Origin: Betaproteobacteria bacterium
Lineage (GTDB): Bacteria > Pseudomonadota > Gammaproteobacteria > Burkholderiales > Burkholderiaceae_C
Direction of reading: 5' to 3'
Length of the DNA: 5,768 bases
NCBI GenBank assembly: GCA_009927195.1
Contig: RFNL01000150.1
Span: 1-5,768, forward strand
Part shown: piece after piece, positions 5,708 through 5,768 of the stretch
Layout of the letters: each line of letters opens with the position of its first letter
How positions within the stretch are numbered: position 1 is the first letter of the stretch
The notes under the pieces: model-generated
Seen by the model: only the letters and a program-made list of their open reading frames with translations
What the model was told of the DNA's origin: nothing
The model's database searches: none
Translations under genes and position numbers: made by a program

Positions 5708-5768
5708 GATGCCATCAATTCGGGTCAACCACGCCACAGCGCCCTGCTTCTACATTTCTACCCACAGG
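5708..5768. other. Upstream intergenic region of lysR, end of window
   Basis: About 60 bases beyond the palindrome with no supported gene. A plus-strand frame from ATG 5706 stays open to the edge (21 codons, MMPSIRVNHATAPC...) but has no family resemblance. The terminal ACCCACAGG could be the beginning of a ribosome-binding site for a divergent plus-strand gene outside the window, as is common beside LysR genes. Neither idea can be settled from what is visible. Confidence 0.3.

Noticed and set aside
5706..5768. Start of a divergent plus-strand gene at ATG 5706
   Set aside because: The frame is open for 21 codons to the edge but overlaps the candidate operator, has no ribosome-binding site and shows no recognisable family; more likely leader sequence.

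Overview
The window (about 60% GC by eye) reads as a dense piece of chromosome from a betaproteobacterium, most likely a Burkholderiales/Comamonadaceae-type organism. This rests on the composition and on the style of the encoded proteins; no rRNA or other firm taxonomic marker is present. All seven supported genes lie on the minus strand, so transcription runs from high to low coordinates. No tRNA, rRNA, insertion sequence, CRISPR array or stretch longer than 100 bases without a gene was seen.

In transcription order there are three blocks. Block 1 (5674 to 2718) holds a LysR-type regulator, a renalase-like FAD amine-oxidase-fold oxidoreductase, and glutamyl-Q tRNA(Asp) synthetase (gluQ). They are packed with a 9-base gap and a 4-base ATGA overlap, which suggests one operon. 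Upstream of lysR is a short A/T-rich region with a perfect inverted repeat of the T-N11-A class, a plausible LysR operator. A divergent target gene may start just beyond the right edge.

Block 2 (2665 to 1263) is the most interesting part. It is a three-gene unit: a secreted, highly charged protein built from six 19-residue repeats with a His/Met-rich tail, an ECF-type RNA polymerase sigma factor, and a 95-residue single-membrane-span protein that is a candidate anti-sigma factor. The genes overlap by about 11 and 8 bases, so they are probably translationally coupled. The layout recalls the CnrX/CnrH/CnrY metal-sensing systems (periplasmic sensor, sigma factor, small membrane anti-sigma) in a different gene order. 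That parallel is an inference from architecture, not from sequence identity. A strong bulged hairpin separates this block from gluQ.

Block 3 (1204 to 1) holds trmB (tRNA guanine-46 N7-methyltransferase) and, 8 bases after its stop, the 5' part of a chrA-type chromate transporter gene that runs off the left edge. A perfect 9-base-arm palindrome inside the end of the small membrane-protein gene lies about 80-100 bases upstream of trmB and is not explained by coding needs alone.

The two tRNA-modification genes (gluQ, acting on queuosine-34 of tRNA-Asp; trmB, acting on G46 in the variable loop) flank the envelope/stress sigma unit.
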